Shown: positions 42,529-55,084, numbered from the stretch's first letter. The stretch: DNA of 64,000 bases from Cephalotus follicularis (GCA_001972305.1 BDDD01001467.1:358371-422370), one strand, 5' to 3'. Made by a program: numbers and translations. The notes: generated from the letters alone by a model not told the origin.

Positions 42529-43500
42529 CTATACCCTTATGCTAGCTATAAAGACTCCAGGTGACTGATTAAACTGAAACCACTTTTGGACATCTTCTAG
42601 CATCTTCCATTGCGACAACATCGCACTGGCAACCATCGCCTTACGCCTCAAGGCATCAGCGACCACATTCGCTTTCCCCGGGTGGTAATGAATACTGCAA
42701 TCATAATCGTTAAAGAATTCTACCCACCTTCGTTGCCTCATGTTTAGTGTATCCTAACAAAACAGATACCTCAAACTCTTATGATCGGTAAAGATCTCAA
42801 CTGCGCCCCATAAAGATAGTGCCTCCATTTCTGAAGGGCGAAGGTAATAGCTGCAAGTTCAAGATCATGCGTCGGGTGGTTTTCCTCATACTACTTTAGC
42901 TTCCCGGAAGCGTAAGTGACCACTCTTCCTCGCTGCATCAGTACGCAGCCCAAGTCCTTACCCGATGCATCACTATAGACTGTAAAGCTCTCATTACTCT
43001 TAGGTAATGTCAGGATAGGAGCAAAAACTAACCCATCCTTCAGTCCATGGAAACTAGCTTCATAATCTTTGTCCTAGACAAACGAGGTCTTCTTCAGGGT
43101 TACTCTCGTCAAGGGCTCGGCTATCCTCAAAAAGTTCTGAATAAACTTTCTATAATACCCTGCCAATCCAAGGAAACTGCGCACCTTCGTCACATTCTGC
43201 GGTTGTGGCCAGTCTCGCACAACTTTAGCCTTTGATGGATCCACCGTCAAATCTTCTCCAGATACAAAGTGACCCAGAAAGATTACATGATCAAGACAGA
43301 ATTCGTACTTGCTAAACTTAGCGTAAGAGCGGTGCTTTCTGAGAGTTTGCAGCACTACTCTCGGATGGTGAATGTGCTACCACTCACTCCTCGACTATAC
43401 CAGTACGCCATCAATAAACACTACAACAACAGATCCAGGTATGGCCGGAACACGTCATTCCTCTTGTTCATGCCGTGTAACTCCATGTAAAACTCCTTGA
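42529..43500 (-). pseudogene. pol: TK3 RT C-terminus and RNase H, decayed
   Basis: From 43500: ELH-like FMELMNDVF remnant, then VFIDG where the catalytic FIDD should be (second Asp to Gly), then [19 protein letters not shown] and [14 protein letters not shown] (43355-43074). RNase H keeps [28 protein letters not shown] and [15 protein letters not shown], with frameshifts near 43360 and 42800 and several stops. The N-terminal half of RT is missing and replaced by unrelated DNA upstream. Confidence 0.87.
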
Positions 43501-43790
43501 CTCATTACCGTAAGTCATTCAATAGGAATCATTATCCAAGAGATACAATTCATATTCTTTGATTATGTTATCCGGGTTCTAGAAGTCTATTAAGCATGCT
43601 TGTGGTCTCGTACTAGCCTATACATGTGCATAACCGTTCATTAATATACTACTGAGAACCATCATTCTGTCACTCGTTAGCTAGTCCCAAAAGTCCAAAC
43701 TTAGCATTCACTTAACCACGGCTATAATAAGGTCAACCAATTAATAACATTTTGGTCAAGTATGATGCAAGTAAGAGTGAAAATCGTACC
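43501..43790. other. Unexplained filler between TK3 RT and gag
   Basis: About 290 bp with no similarity to RT, protease or gag in any frame that I can recognise, placed where protease and the first half of RT should be. No repeat ends or target duplications are visible. It looks like filler DNA captured during a deletion repair. Confidence 0.5.
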
Positions 43791-43883
43791 TCTCATGATG
43801 CCCTTGCCCTTGCATTCCCTATGCAAAGGTCCAGCTGCAGCATCGCTATTACTCATAGGCCCAGTAGGTACTGCCCCTTGTTC

Positions 43884-44548
43884 CTATAGACAATTTTTCA
43901 CCGAATGGCCAGGTGCCCCGCACCTCAAGCACCATCCGTTCCATTTCCAGCAATTCTTCAACTGGTGATCCACGCGATCATAATGTGTGCAGCCTCTAGC
44001 TCTCGCATTCCTCCCCTGATCAGGAGTTCCACGGTTAGTAGTTTGGTTAGATGGATCCCCCGTACAATTCTTCATCACATGACCAGTCGCCCCACATCTC
44101 ATACATAACCTATTCTTCAACCAACAATCTTTCACTTGATGGCCCGCACGACCGCAATAGAAGCAAGCCCCAGGCCTTATATAATCTTCTTGACTCGGAG
44201 TTCCCCTAGTGGTCGTTTGCTGAGAACTGTTCTTTGATGACTTGGTTGAAGAGCCACCATCTTGCCATTCTGACGGAGCTGGTCTAGTCTGCTTAACTTG
44301 TTGGTTAGAACACACAACTGCCGCATTTCCTCTAAGTGAGCTGTATTAGCAGCTATCTGTTGCTGGAAACAGTCAGCAATACGATCCGTGTATGACCACT
44401 TCATCTCTTGCAGGTGAATCGTGCTAGCAGCCATCTGCTGTTGGAAAAATTCGTTTATGCGGTCCTCCAGATCTCTTCCTTCATTCACTTCTTAGGGAAT
44501 GTTATCCGCAACGGCTCGCGACCTCACATGTCTTCACCTTCCGTCCAT
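43884..44548 (-). pseudogene. gag: TK3 gag: capsid deleted, zinc knuckles doubled
   Basis: Start ATG 44548, then stops. The N-terminal helix motif is duplicated (RINEFFQQQMAASTIHLQEM and RIADCFQQQIAANTAHLEEM, 44460-44340). The frame then jumps straight to the post-capsid linker; the whole capsid domain of TK2 is missing. The zinc region (44190-43890) has four knuckles where TK2 has two: CFYCGRAGHQVKDC, CMRCGATGHVMKNC, the broken CTHYDRVDHQLKNC and CLRCGAPGHSVKNC. A frameshift lies near 44310. This Gag could not build a particle. Confidence 0.85.
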
Positions 44549-44641
44549 TCTATCTCCTATAAGGAAGCGATATAAATAATCATTAGGAAACGTTACATTA
44601 ATTGCCGAGAAGCTTATCCAAGCTAAGCATATTTGGAATAT

Positions 44642-44653
44642 GCTCTGATACCA
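44642..44653 (-). other. TK3 primer-binding site, initiator tRNA-Met
   Basis: Minus strand TGGTATCAGAGC, four bases from the LTR end at 44658. Confidence 0.9.
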
Positions 44654-44657
44654 CTCT

Positions 44658-44958
44658 TGTCACACCCTGTTTTTCAACGAGACAACAGTAAAGCGGTAAA
44701 GGCAATTAACATAAAAATTCAGCTCATGTAAAAACCATAAAATTTAAACTTTTAAACAAGGTATGAATTGCGGAAATATTAAACTCATAAGCTGAAAACT
44801 CGTAACGTGCATCCCATACTGCACGCTACTCAAAACAAATCCGTCATTGCTAATAGCCCTCAAAACGGAGCGTGATCACAGTACAGATAATAAATCCCAT
44901 CATTAAACAAAACCATAAGTATGGTACATTAGTAGTCCTTAAACAAAACCAGTTTATT
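44658..44958 (-). repeat. TK3 5' LTR, end piece left of TK4
   Basis: Plus strand TGTCACACCCTG to AGTTTATT. TK4 follows at 44959, and the LTR resumes at 59660 after the TTATT duplication. It matches 28630-28819 plus 38532-38640 in the other LTR. Confidence 0.9.
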
Positions 44959-46319
44959 TGTAACACCCCCGAACTGTGGGAGTAGCCACAGGTGCATATA
45001 CCAGAACTTAACATAACTAATCATACTAGAAAAGTTCATCTTTATTAAATATGTAATGGTTTAAAGCATATCCAATAGCATACTGAAACTGATCATAAAC
45101 TGAAACTTATTCATAATCCAAAAGTCGTAACTGAAATTAACATATGGTTTAATTAAACAGGTCCACTATGACCACATAAACACAAAGGGATCAGCTCCTA
45201 GAAGATCCTCAAACTTATGGGAGTCACTCTCATCACACATGGCCCCGTCGCTCCTGATAACCTGCCGCATGGAAACAAAAACACGGCTGAGCAAACCTCG
45301 GTACGAATATAGAATGTAAAACAAGTAAACGATATTTTAAAGCAAGAAGATTTCAAAAGTACTTTAAAGCAGAAATCTTAAGCAATAAAATAGTTTAAAC
45401 ATACTTTATAAATGCCCACGGAAAAACATATAAACCAAATTCATAACTTGAAACCATAAAGTTTACCTTTCCAAAACATAGGTTCCATAACTGAGCACCA
45501 AAACCCAAAACATATCAGAAACACATAGTAGCAAGGGGTTCGCGACACCTACATTGCCAAATGGAATTGCAGTGTACGGCACTACGCACACAATTCCCCA
45601 TACCATATCCCAAAACATATAACTAGGATCGATCCATATGCCTCTATCACAAATCCTATCCAAGGATATCCCAGAGAGACGCCGTAAACTAATCACACAG
45701 TTACGGAAAGTGTCATGCCCCCGTGCCAGGCCCCCAACATGCCTATGGTACCCCCATAGGTGGTTATAAAAGCTCAGTATTTCACCATTTCAAAAAGCAT
45801 TGATTCATCAAATCAATTTAAAATACATAGAAAGGTTTCCCAAAACAAAATCATAAATCGTTCTCAAACGATATATTTTCTCATATACTTTCATAATCAA
45901 ACTGCAACTCTTTTATTTTCACAATAAAGAGACATTTGCACAACATTTTGTAATGTAACATAGCTGAATTCATTAAGCCAAAAAATATTCATTTCAATAA
46001 AATATCAACTGACTTTATTCTGAAGCATACGAAAAATATACTTTAACATGTTCATAAAACTGAATTTATTTCAAATAATTTAGATATCCAAAACTGATTT
46101 TATTCTCAAACAGAACTGAATTTGTACTCTAATAAATCAGTAAGAGTATATCAAAGAAACGAAGATCCGTACCTTAGCAGGTCAAAAATCTAAACAAACT
46201 AGAATACCGGACAAAAGCACCCTAGAAGTGTCCTAAAGTCCTCCACGAATGATATTAGGGCCTAAACATATGAGTCCAAACATCACATAACATAAAAAGA
46301 TCAAAACATCAAAACTGCC

Positions 46320-46460
46320 ATAAAGCGTCGACAGTTTATACTTAGGCATCGACGGTTTCTCTGTATAAAAGGACAAAGCGTCGAGCAAAGAGTCGACTGA
46401 CCAAAGCACAAAACCGTACAAAGCGGCGACGCTCAAGGAATAAGCATCGACGGTTTGCGT
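46320..46460. promoter_or_regulatory. TK4 left LTR TCGA array 2
   Basis: AAGCGTCGACAGTTT, GGCATCGACGGTTT, AGCGTCGAGC, AGTCGACTG, GCGGCGACGC and GCATCGACGGTTT in 140 bp. A third arm class (AGCGTCGACGCT-like). Confidence 0.82.
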
Positions 46461-47203
46461 CAGACACAGAATACCAGTGCAGAAAGTAGTTTCAAATGTA
46501 TGATCAAACCTGGTTTTTGATAAACACGATGCATAATTAACAACATGTAAGTTCAGTGACATGTTATATTACTTCAAAAACGCCAGAATAACCCTATGAT
46601 CTCATGCAAAGTATAAAACACATTTTGAATTGAAATTTTCGGATATTTAAACAGTTTGTGCAAACCTAACTACAATCCGAATTTCTTTGTGTATAAATCC
46701 AAAATCAGTGACATATATATATCTATAACATGAATATGTTACTTTAAACACCGGTGTATCAATTCAATCATGTAAGGATAAGAAATACACAATGAGTTCA
46801 ATCAGCAGAAATTTAGTTTCAACAGGCCTCAAAAAACATGATCAGAATTAAATTCTAACCTGTTTCAATACGAATTATAGGGTGAAATAGAAACTACATA
46901 ATACAAGCTACAATTTTAATTTAGAAATTACCTTCAAAAAACGTCGAAATCGATGCAGAAAAAGACTTGCAAAGTGGCTGTTTGTGTTTGTTAAAAATGT
47001 GCAGATGTTCTTTCTCAAATAATATAATCAGTTTATAAATCAACAAAACGTGTAAAATTCATGATGAAATCGTGCAACTAATGTGTTTCCTTTCTTGCAG
47101 ATTCGGTTTCAAACAGACAAGGAAAATTAGATCAATAAAAATAGCAAAAACCTCTATTTCCCTAAACAGCCCACCGTCCAAACTGGTATGGAAAGCTGAC
47201 TAA

Positions 47204-47335
47204 AGCGTCGACTGTTTACTTAAAGTGTCGAAGGTTAAATACTTAAATACAAAACGCATCGATGTCACACGTTTTGGCGTCAATGTCTCACCCAGCACCC
47301 AAAGTGTCGGCGGTTATAATAAGAGCGTCAGCGCT
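47204..47335. promoter_or_regulatory. TK4 left LTR TCGA array 1
   Basis: AAGCGTCGACTGTTT, AGTGTCGAAGG, CGCATCGATGTC, GGCGTCAATGTC, AGTGTCGGCGG and AGCGTCAGCGC in 130 bp. The right LTR lost this array completely and the middle LTR lost about three units. Confidence 0.8.
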
Positions 47336-47459
47336 TTGTGCCCAGAAATCAAAAATAGAAGAATTTCAAACTAAAAATCAAAGCGTTCACAAACCATAGC
47401 ATATATCAAAACGTATAAACCCAACATAAAACATGTAAGCATAGAAACGGGATATTACA

Positions 47460-47497
47460 TCCACCCCCCCTTAAATAGATTTCATCCCGAAATCACA
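47460..47497 (-). other. TK4 polypurine tract and hairpin
   Basis: Plus strand TCCACCCCCCCTTA then GATTTCATCCCGAAATC: the same layout as TK1. Confidence 0.82.
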
Positions 47498-47511
47498 ACC
47501 ATACACATACC

Positions 47512-48830
47512 TTATTTAAACAGGCGAGGATATTCCTCTCGAATATGCTCCTCCAACTCCCAAGTAGCTTCGCTTTCGGGATGATTCTTCCACAAGAATT
47601 TTACAAAAGGAATAGTCTTATTACGAGTAACCCTCTCTTGTCTATCCAAAATAGTCTCAGCCTCCTCATCGCAAGACAAGTCCTCGCGAATACTATCAAA
47701 AGGGTAGTGAACCACGTGCAAGGGATGGTACTGGTAACCCCTTAACATAGACACATGGAACACGTTATGAACATGAGATAACTGTGGAGGCAAAGCTAAC
47801 CGGTAAGCAACCGCTCCAACCTTTTCCAGAATTTCAAATGGTCCAATAAACCATGGACTCAACTTTCCTTTCAGCCCAAACCTTCGAACTCCTTTCCATG
47901 GTGAAACTTTTAGAAATACATGTTCACCAACTATAAACTCCAAATCCCTCCGATGTTTGTCTGCATAACTCTTCTGTCGGAATTGAGCTGCTTTCAGCCT
48001 TTCCCTAGCTACAGTCACTTTTTCAGTAGTGATCTGAACTAGCTCAGGTCCTTCGATGACTCTCTCTCCAACCTCATCCCAACATGTCGGAGATCGAAAT
48101 TACCTTCCATACAGTGCCTCAAACGGAGCCATCCGAATGCTAGCATGCCAACTATTATTATAGGCAAACTCCACCAAGCTCAAATACTCATCCCAGTTTC
48201 CAGCCTACTCTAATGCACAAGACCTAAGCATGTCCTCTAAAGTCTGGATGGTCCTCTCCGACTGTCCATCTGTTTGTGGGTGAAAAGCTGTACTGTAATT
48301 GAGCCGTGTTCCCCAAGCTTTCTGGAATCCCTTCCAAAATCTAGATGTGAAACGAGGATCCCTATCCGAAACAATGGATACGGGTGTCCATGTAGTCTCA
48401 CAATCTCTTGCTGGAAAACTTCCGCCAACTGGTCTACAGAAAAATTCTCCCGGATAGCCAAGAAATGTGCCGATTTAGTCAAACGATCCACCACTACCCA
48501 TATGGTATCATTTCTCTTGAACGTCCTTGGCAATCCTGTAACAAAATCCATCGCAACACTCTCCCATTTCCATACCAGAACTTCCAAGGGCTGTAACAAA
48601 CCACTGGCACGCTGGTGTTCGATCTTGACCTGCTGACAGACCAAACACTTCCCGACAAACTCCGCTACATCCCTTTTCATTCCGTTCCACCAAAAATTTT
48701 CCTTTAAGTCTCTGTACATTTTTGCAGAACCCGGATGTATAGAGAACGGAGAGCTATGCGCTTCAGACAAGACAGCATCTCTGATAGAAGTATCTGTCGG
48801 AACACACAGCCGACTACCCAACCAGATCAC
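47512..48830 (-). pseudogene. pol: TK4 integrase-chromodomain, frameshifted
   Basis: N-terminal part 48830-48237 has a complete zinc finger (HSSPFSIHPG then KCLVCQQ) and the first catalytic Asp (MDFVTGLP). A one-base deletion after RLHG (about 48390) shifts the frame, so the second Asp and the Glu are read only in another frame. There are further stops near 48205 and 48105. The C-terminal part 48018-47512 is open: VFLKVSPWKGVRRFG, GPFEILEKVGAVAY and the chromodomain VKFLWKNHPESEATWELEEHI. The start is out of frame with the RNase H stop because of a short deletion. Confidence 0.9.
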
Positions 48831-50224
48831 TCAAATTCTGATTGTTTACCCTTTTCAACATTCTGAACCAAGGCCCAAAGCTCTCCGTCATTACTCTGAG
48901 CTGCCTTAATTCGAGATATAAGGGTAGGCTCCATACACTTGCCAGCCATATATCCATCTAAACCCCGAACAAACAGATTGAAATCCAACCGCTGCGTATC
49001 TGCTATCAAATGTGACTGAGTAACCAAAGCCGCCACACTCCCGGAACTCTTCCTACTCAGAGCATCAGCTACCACGTTTGCTTTACCAGGGTGGTACTGA
49101 ATATTCAGATCGTAATCCTTCAGAAGCTCTAACCAACGCCTCTGACGCATATTCAACTCCTTTTGCGTGAAGATGTACTTGAGACTCTTATGATCAGTAA
49201 ATACGTCACAAGTTTCTCCATACAAGTAGTGCCTCCAAATCTTCAATGCAAACACAACTACCGCCAACTCGAGATCATGTGTAGGGTAATTCAACTCATA
49301 AGGCTTTAACTGTCTCGAAGCATACGCTATCACATGACCGTGCTGCATCAGAACACAACCCAAACCCTTTTTACAAGCATCACTATAAATCTGGTATCCT
49401 CCCGACCCAGATGGTAAGCGGAGAATCGGTGCAGACACAAGTCCGTTCTTCAACTTCTTGAAACTTGCTTCCCGTTCATCATTCCACACAAACTTTCCTC
49501 CCTTCCTCATAAGCTGAGTCAGTGGCAAGGCTATGGAGGAGAAGCCTTCCACGAACCGCCTATAGTAACCAGCTAAACCCAAAAAGCTCCGAACCTCCGA
49601 TACTGTAGTAGGTCTCGGCCATTTAGTAACAGCTTCAACCTTAGCAGGATCCACAGTAATCCCTTCCGATGTAACCACATGGCCTAAAAATGCCACCTGT
49701 TCCAACCAGAACTCACATTTTGAGAACTTTGCGTATAGCTGATTCTTCCTCAGAATACCAAGCACTATACGAAGTTGATCTTCATGTTCTTCCTTCGATT
49801 TTGAATACACAAGAATATCATCGATGAACGCAATCACAAACCGATCCAGAAACTCATGAAAAACCCGATTCATTAGGTCCATGACAACTGCCGGTGCATT
49901 CGTAAGCCCAAACGGCATCACCAGAAATTCATAATGCCCATACCGTGTGCGGAAAGCGGTCTTAGGCACATCCTCATCTTTTATCCGCAACTGATGATAT
50001 CCGGACCTCAAATCAATCTTAGAAAAATACCGCGCACCTTGGAGTTGATCAAATAGGTCATCAATCCTAGGCAAAGGGTATTTATTACGAACAGTGATCC
50101 GATTTAGTTCTCTGTAGTCAATACACAGTCTCATAGATCCGTCCTTCTTCTTCACAAACAAAACCAGAGCTCCCCACGGTGAAACACTCGGCCGGATAAA
50201 ACCCCGATCTAACAACTCTTGCAA
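48827..50224 (-). pseudogene. pol: TK4 reverse transcriptase-RNase H, open and motif-complete
   Basis: 465 codons without a stop, the longest intact enzyme stretch here. [44 protein letters not shown], catalytic FIDD at residues 133-136, [14 protein letters not shown]. RNase [11 protein letters not shown] (Asp 282), [11 protein letters not shown] (Glu 319), TDHKSLKYI (Asp 344), then the connector [15 protein letters not shown]. It is cut from protease by a TAG upstream (50237) and from integrase by TGA after KQSEFE. The domain could be active only if supplied within a working Gag-Pol, so I keep it as part of a broken pol. Confidence 0.93.
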
Positions 50225-50236
50225 CTGCTCCTTCAG

Positions 50237-51833
50237 CTATTGTAACTCAAGCGGTGCCATCCTATAATGTACTTTAGATATGGGTGCCGCCCCAGGAATG
50301 AGCTCAATGGTAAACTCCACTTCCCGTTGCGGTGGCAAACCTGGTAACTCCTCCGGAAACACATCAGAAAACTCTCTAACCACAGGATAATCTTCAAGGC
50401 GAGGCTCAACCCTTGAGACATCCCTCACAGAAGCTAGAAACCCTTCGGCGCCCTTAGCTACCAACTTCTGAGCTTTCATGACAGATATGATCTTAACATC
50501 TTTCATAAGCCGTGTACCCTAATAAATAAAATTAGGTCGATCCACTTCTCCAAACAGAATCCTCCGAGCATGACAATCAATCGTAGCCCGATGGCGCTCC
50601 AACCAATCCATACCCAGAATCATATCGAAATCATACATATCCATAGGAAAAAGATCCGCATCACGAACCTGATCATCGAAAACAATAGGGAAAGCATAAA
50701 AACATTCAGATATCACAACAGATGTCCCCATGGGGGTAGAAAGAACCAAAGCTGGATCAAACAATTGCGAAGGCATCCCAAGATGTTGAACAAAAGATCT
50801 CGCTACAACCGAGTGCGTCGATCCAATATCATATAACACATAAGCTCTACGGTTACCAACGGAAATAAAACCCGAAACCGTACCTGGAGCATTAGCTGCC
50901 TGATGAGTCGTAATTGCAAAGACTCGGCCTCCCACGTTGCGCTGCCCAGCATCCGCACCATAACCCTTCCTTTCCTTAGCACGAGGATCCTGACAATCCT
51001 TCACGAAGTGTCCCATCTGTCCACATAAAAAACAGGCCCCACTGACTTTATAACAGGTACCGACTGGATGATACCTACCACAAGTATCACATTTAGTAAT
51101 CTGAACATTGGGGTTACCCCCACCAGCTCCCTGTGCATTCTTCTGATCATTTCCTTGCTGACGCTGTTGATCACCATCTTTATTCTGCTTGTGATCTCTC
51201 TTTCGTTGTTAACCTCCTCTGCCCCTGTTCCATGAACTGCCTTGACCCTTGCTCTGCTGTCCAGAATCTTGTTCATTCCTATTCCGCTTTTTATCCCCTT
51301 CCTGACGTGCTGCTTGGAAATCCAATCTCTCTAATTCAATGTTTTTCGCGGCATTCGCAACTTCAGCTACATCCGCAAGCTTGGAGTTTATCAGCTTTCC
51401 CCTTAACTGGTAATGCAGCTTCCACTTGAACTTTTCAGCTTGCTCCGATGCTGACCCCGTCGCGGATCCAGCAAACCCAGCCAATCTAGTGAAACGGGCC
51501 AAGAACTCAGAAACTGTTTCTCCATCCTTCTGCCTGGTGTTCACGAATTCCCTAACATAGGCCTCCTTATCAGCAGTGGGGAAATACTGCTGATAGAAAA
51601 CATCCCGGAACTCAGACCACAATAGAGCATCTGCATAACCTTCACCCCCTTAGCCAAATTCAAAGTATTCCACCATTTCTGAGCATCTCCTTCGAGTTTG
51701 TAAGCCGCCAACCTTACCTTCTGCTGATCATCACACCTTAGAACACTAAAAATCTTCTCCATGTGTGCTATCCAGTGTTCGGCTTCCACGGGTGTCACAG
51801 CCGAACTGAAAGACTGCTGCCTCTGTTTCTAAC
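50237..51833 (-). pseudogene. gag: TK4 gag-protease copy a, N-terminus deleted
   Basis: Begins inside capsid at 51833, directly joined to a truncated LTR. AEHWIAHMEKIF, YKLEGDAQKWW and YFPTADKEAYVREF are capsid; a two-base C insertion near 51643 shifts the frame. TAA at 51209 is Lys in copy b. Zinc knuckles CDTCGRYHPVGTC and CFLCGQMGHFVKDC are intact. The protease active site is DIG (DTG in copy b). TAG at 50519-50521 (after NFIY) is shared with copy b; TAG at 50237-50239 ends the linker before RT. Confidence 0.88.
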
Positions 51834-53648
51834 ATTGCCAAATGGAATTGCAGTGTACGGCACTACACACACAATTCCCCATACCATATCCCAAAACATA
51901 TAACTAGGATCGATCCATACGCCTCTATCACAAATCCTATCCAAGGATATCCTAGAGATACGCCGTAAACTAATCACACCGTTACGGAAAGTGTCATGCC
52001 CCCGTGCCAGGCCCACAACATGCCTATGGTACCCCCTTAGGTGGTTATAAAAGCTCAGTATTTCACCATTTCAAAAAGCTTTGATTTCATCAAATCAATT
52101 TAAAATACATAGAAAGGTTTCCCAAAACAAAATCATAAATCATTCTCAAACGATATATTTTCACATATACTTTCATATTCAAAATGCAACTCTTTTATTT
52201 TAACAATAAAGAGACATTTGCACAACATTTCGTAATGTAACATAGCTGAATTCATTAAGCCAGAAAATATTCATTTCAATAAAATATCAACTGACTTTAT
52301 TCTGAAGCATACGAAAAATATACTTTAACATGTTCATAAAACTGAATTTATTTCAAATAATTCAGATATCCAAAACTGATTTTATTCTCAAATAGAACTG
52401 AATTTGTACTCTAATAAAATCAGTAACTGTATATCAAAGAAACGAAGATCCGTACCTTAGAAGGTCAAAAATCTAAACAAACTAGAATACCGAATAAAAG
52501 CACCCTAGAAATGTCCTCAACTCCTCCACGAATGATATTAGGGCCTAAACATATGAGTCCAAACATCACATAACATAAAAAAGATCAAAACATCAAAACT
52601 ACCATAAAGCGTCGACAGTTTATACTTAGGCGTCGACGGTTTCTCTGTATAAAAGGACAAAGCGTCGAGCAAAGAGTCGACTGACCAAAGCACAGAAGAG
52701 TACAAAGCGGCGACGCTCAAGGATTAAGCGTCGACGGTTTGCGTCAGACACAGAATACCAGTGCAGAAACTAGTTTCAAATCTATGATCAAACCTGGTTT
52801 TTGATAAACACGATGCGTAATTAACAACATGTAAGTTCAGCGACATGTTATATTACTTCAACAACGCCAGAATAACCCTATGATCTCATGCAAAGTATAA
52901 AACACATTTTGAATTGAAATTTTCGGATATTTAAACAGTTTGTGCAAACCTAACTACAATCCGAATTTCTTTGTATATAAATCTAAAATCAGTGACATAT
53001 ATATATCTATAACATGAATTTGTTGCTTTAAACACTGGTGTATCAATTCAAACATGTAGGGATAAGTAATACTCAATGAGTTCAATCAGCAGAAATTTAG
53101 TTTCAACAGGCCTCAAAAAACATGATCAAAATTAAATTCTAGCCTGTTTCAATACGAATTATTGGGTGATATAGAAACTACATAATACAAGCTACAATTT
53201 TCGTTTAGAAATTACCTTAAAAAAAATGTCGAAATCGATGCAGAAAAAGGCTTGCAAAGTTGCTGTTTGTGTTTGTTAAAAATGTGCAGATGTTCTTTCT
53301 CAAATAATATAATCAATTTATAAATCAACAAAACGTGTAAAATTCATGATGAAATCGTGCAACTAATGTGTTTCCTTTCTTGCAGAATCGATTTCAAACA
53401 GACAAGGAAAATCAGATCAACAAAAATAGCAAAAACCTCTCTTTCCCTAAACAGCCCACCGTCCAAACTGGTATGGAAAGCCGACTACACGTTTTGGCGT
53501 CAACGTCTCACCTAGCACCCAAAGCATCGGCAGTCCTAATAAGAGCGTCGGCGATTTGTGCCCAGAAATCAAAAATAGAAGAATTTCAAACTAAAAATCA
53601 AAGCGTTCACAAACCATAGCATATATCAAAACGTATAAACCCAACATA
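51834..53648 (-). repeat. TK4 middle LTR, truncated at both ends
   Basis: Corresponds to about 45551-47433 of the left LTR, so it lacks about 590 bp at its 3' end (with primer site and gag start beyond it) and about 26 bp at its 5' end. Array 2 is at 52612-52745; array 1 (53480-53565) lost about 80 bp. Sequence variants (AGCTTTGATTTCATC, GTCCTCAACTCCTCC) are shared with the right LTR, not the left one. Confidence 0.85.
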
Positions 53649-53964
53649 AATCACCCCAGCCAGTACGGCATCAATCACAATCAACAAATCAATTCAATTC
53701 AATTCAAATTGTTTCCAAGTAATTTATAAAGTACTAGAAATAATACATTTATATCAAAATGTATTGCATCTTTGAAACCATGTTTCAATCCGTTGAAAAC
53801 ATACATTTATCAAAATATACATTTTCATATCAAAAACGACTTATATAAAATCATGTACACATTTGTAAAATGAATAAAACACTTTAGATTCATTCGTATT
53901 CCAATCATCAATTCATTTCATATCAGAATGCAATGCAAAGATATTCTCAAAGTGCGGGTCAGTC

Positions 53965-54255
53965 CCTAACCAGTCGGCTGTCTCTGTTGACAGTCGGATG
54001 TTCTCCTTCAATAGCTGGCTATCCTAAACCCGGCAGTCGGCTGCCCTCCTTGGCAGTCGGCTGTCTCTCCCTGACAGTCGACTGCCCTCCCTTGGCAGTC
54101 GACTACTCAACCTTCTGCATGTATGTTCTATTAAACGTATGAACAGTCGACTGGTTCTTGCGTTCAATCGGCTATTTCCTATTGAGTAGTCGACTGTTCG
54201 CACCGAATAGCCGGCTGTCCTAGCTCGCCAGTCAGCTGCCTGCCTTGGCAGTAGA
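53965..54255. promoter_or_regulatory. TK5 LTR TCGA array 2
   Basis: About 13 units: CAGTCGGCTG, CAGTCGGATG, CAGTCGACTG, CAGTCGACTA, CAATCGGCTA, CAGTCAGCTG and others, alternating with short CT-rich spacers. Confidence 0.87.
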
Positions 54256-54797
54256 CTGGATTTACATCAGTAGGCAAAAACAGCAGAAAAATGCATGTCT
54301 TTCTCAATTCAATCCAACCCAAAACGAGCATTCAACAGCAATAACACACATTTATGATCATATAACAGTACATAGCATGCATTTCGTCCATTAACTTCCA
54401 TTATATCAGAACTTAAATAACAATTATGAGATTTACCCCTACCTTAGAACTCCAAGTTAGGAGTTGCAATCCACCTCTTTAAGTCCAAATCCGTGGCCTT
54501 TGCACTCCCAAAACTCATCCAGTAACTCCAACATATCCGGTTCTCGCCACTAGTCCAAGCTTCCAAAACCACAGCTCAACACAAAGCTCTTTGGATACAC
54601 AACACATACACTCCCTCCTCTTTCTCTCCAAACTTTGATTCTCTCTTCTCCTCTCTGCGAAAATGGTGTAGATTGGAGGAGGAAGATGCGTCTTTTATGG
54701 TGGAAAACACGGTTCTCTCTCTCCTGCCGATACCCATATAAAAACACACCCCCTTCTGCCAACAGTCTGGCGTGCACATTATGCTCCCAGACCTATC

Positions 54798-54930
54798 GAC
54801 AGTCGACTGCCTCGACCTGGCAGTCGGCTGTCTCTGCTGACACACCTCCAGCCAGCTGCTTCCCACAGCAGTTGGCTGGTTCCCTCAACAAGGGGGTCCA
54901 GTCGGCTGCCTCCTCCCGGCAGTCGGCTGT
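54798..54930. promoter_or_regulatory. TK5 LTR TCGA array 1
   Basis: CAGTCGACTG, CAGTCGGCTG, CAGCCAGCTG, CAGTTGGCTG, CAGTCGGCTG and CAGTCGGCTG in 130 bp, 145-275 bp from the LTR start. Confidence 0.85.
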
Positions 54931-55084
54931 CCACCCTGCACAACACTCACCTCACGACATCTCTTGCAACTTTTTGACGCACAAAAGAGGGAAATCATGA
55001 TTCTCATTAACTCAAAGCATAAATTACATTGGAAATACTATATTACACTTTAAATGAAAATCTCGGGCTTTACATCCACCCCTC

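Larger units (their letters stand above)
44959..47459 (-). repeat. TK4 outer left LTR
   Basis: 2501 bp; minus strand TGTAATATCCCG to GGGGGTGTTACA. It holds array 1 (47204-47335), array 2 (46320-46460), a donor-like AAG/GTACGG (46171-46172) and an acceptor-like CCATGCGGCAG/GT (45262-45263). Near 45742-45760 is the CCTATGG hairpin shared with TK1. It differs at several sites from the middle and right LTRs, which share variants. Confidence 0.92.
53649..55074 (-). repeat. TK5 LTR fragment
   Basis: Minus strand starts TGTAAAGCCCGAG at 55074 and is cut at 53649. It is related to TK2/TK3 LTRs by its first bases and by the donor box CTAAG/GTAGGGG (GT 54441-54442). Its arrays (54798-54930 and 53965-54255) use CAGTCGACTG and CAGTCGGCTG units like the Sireviruses rather than the GACGTCGACGTC class. 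A CT-rich and Ser/Arg-coding-like leader lies at 54560-54760. Confidence 0.85.
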
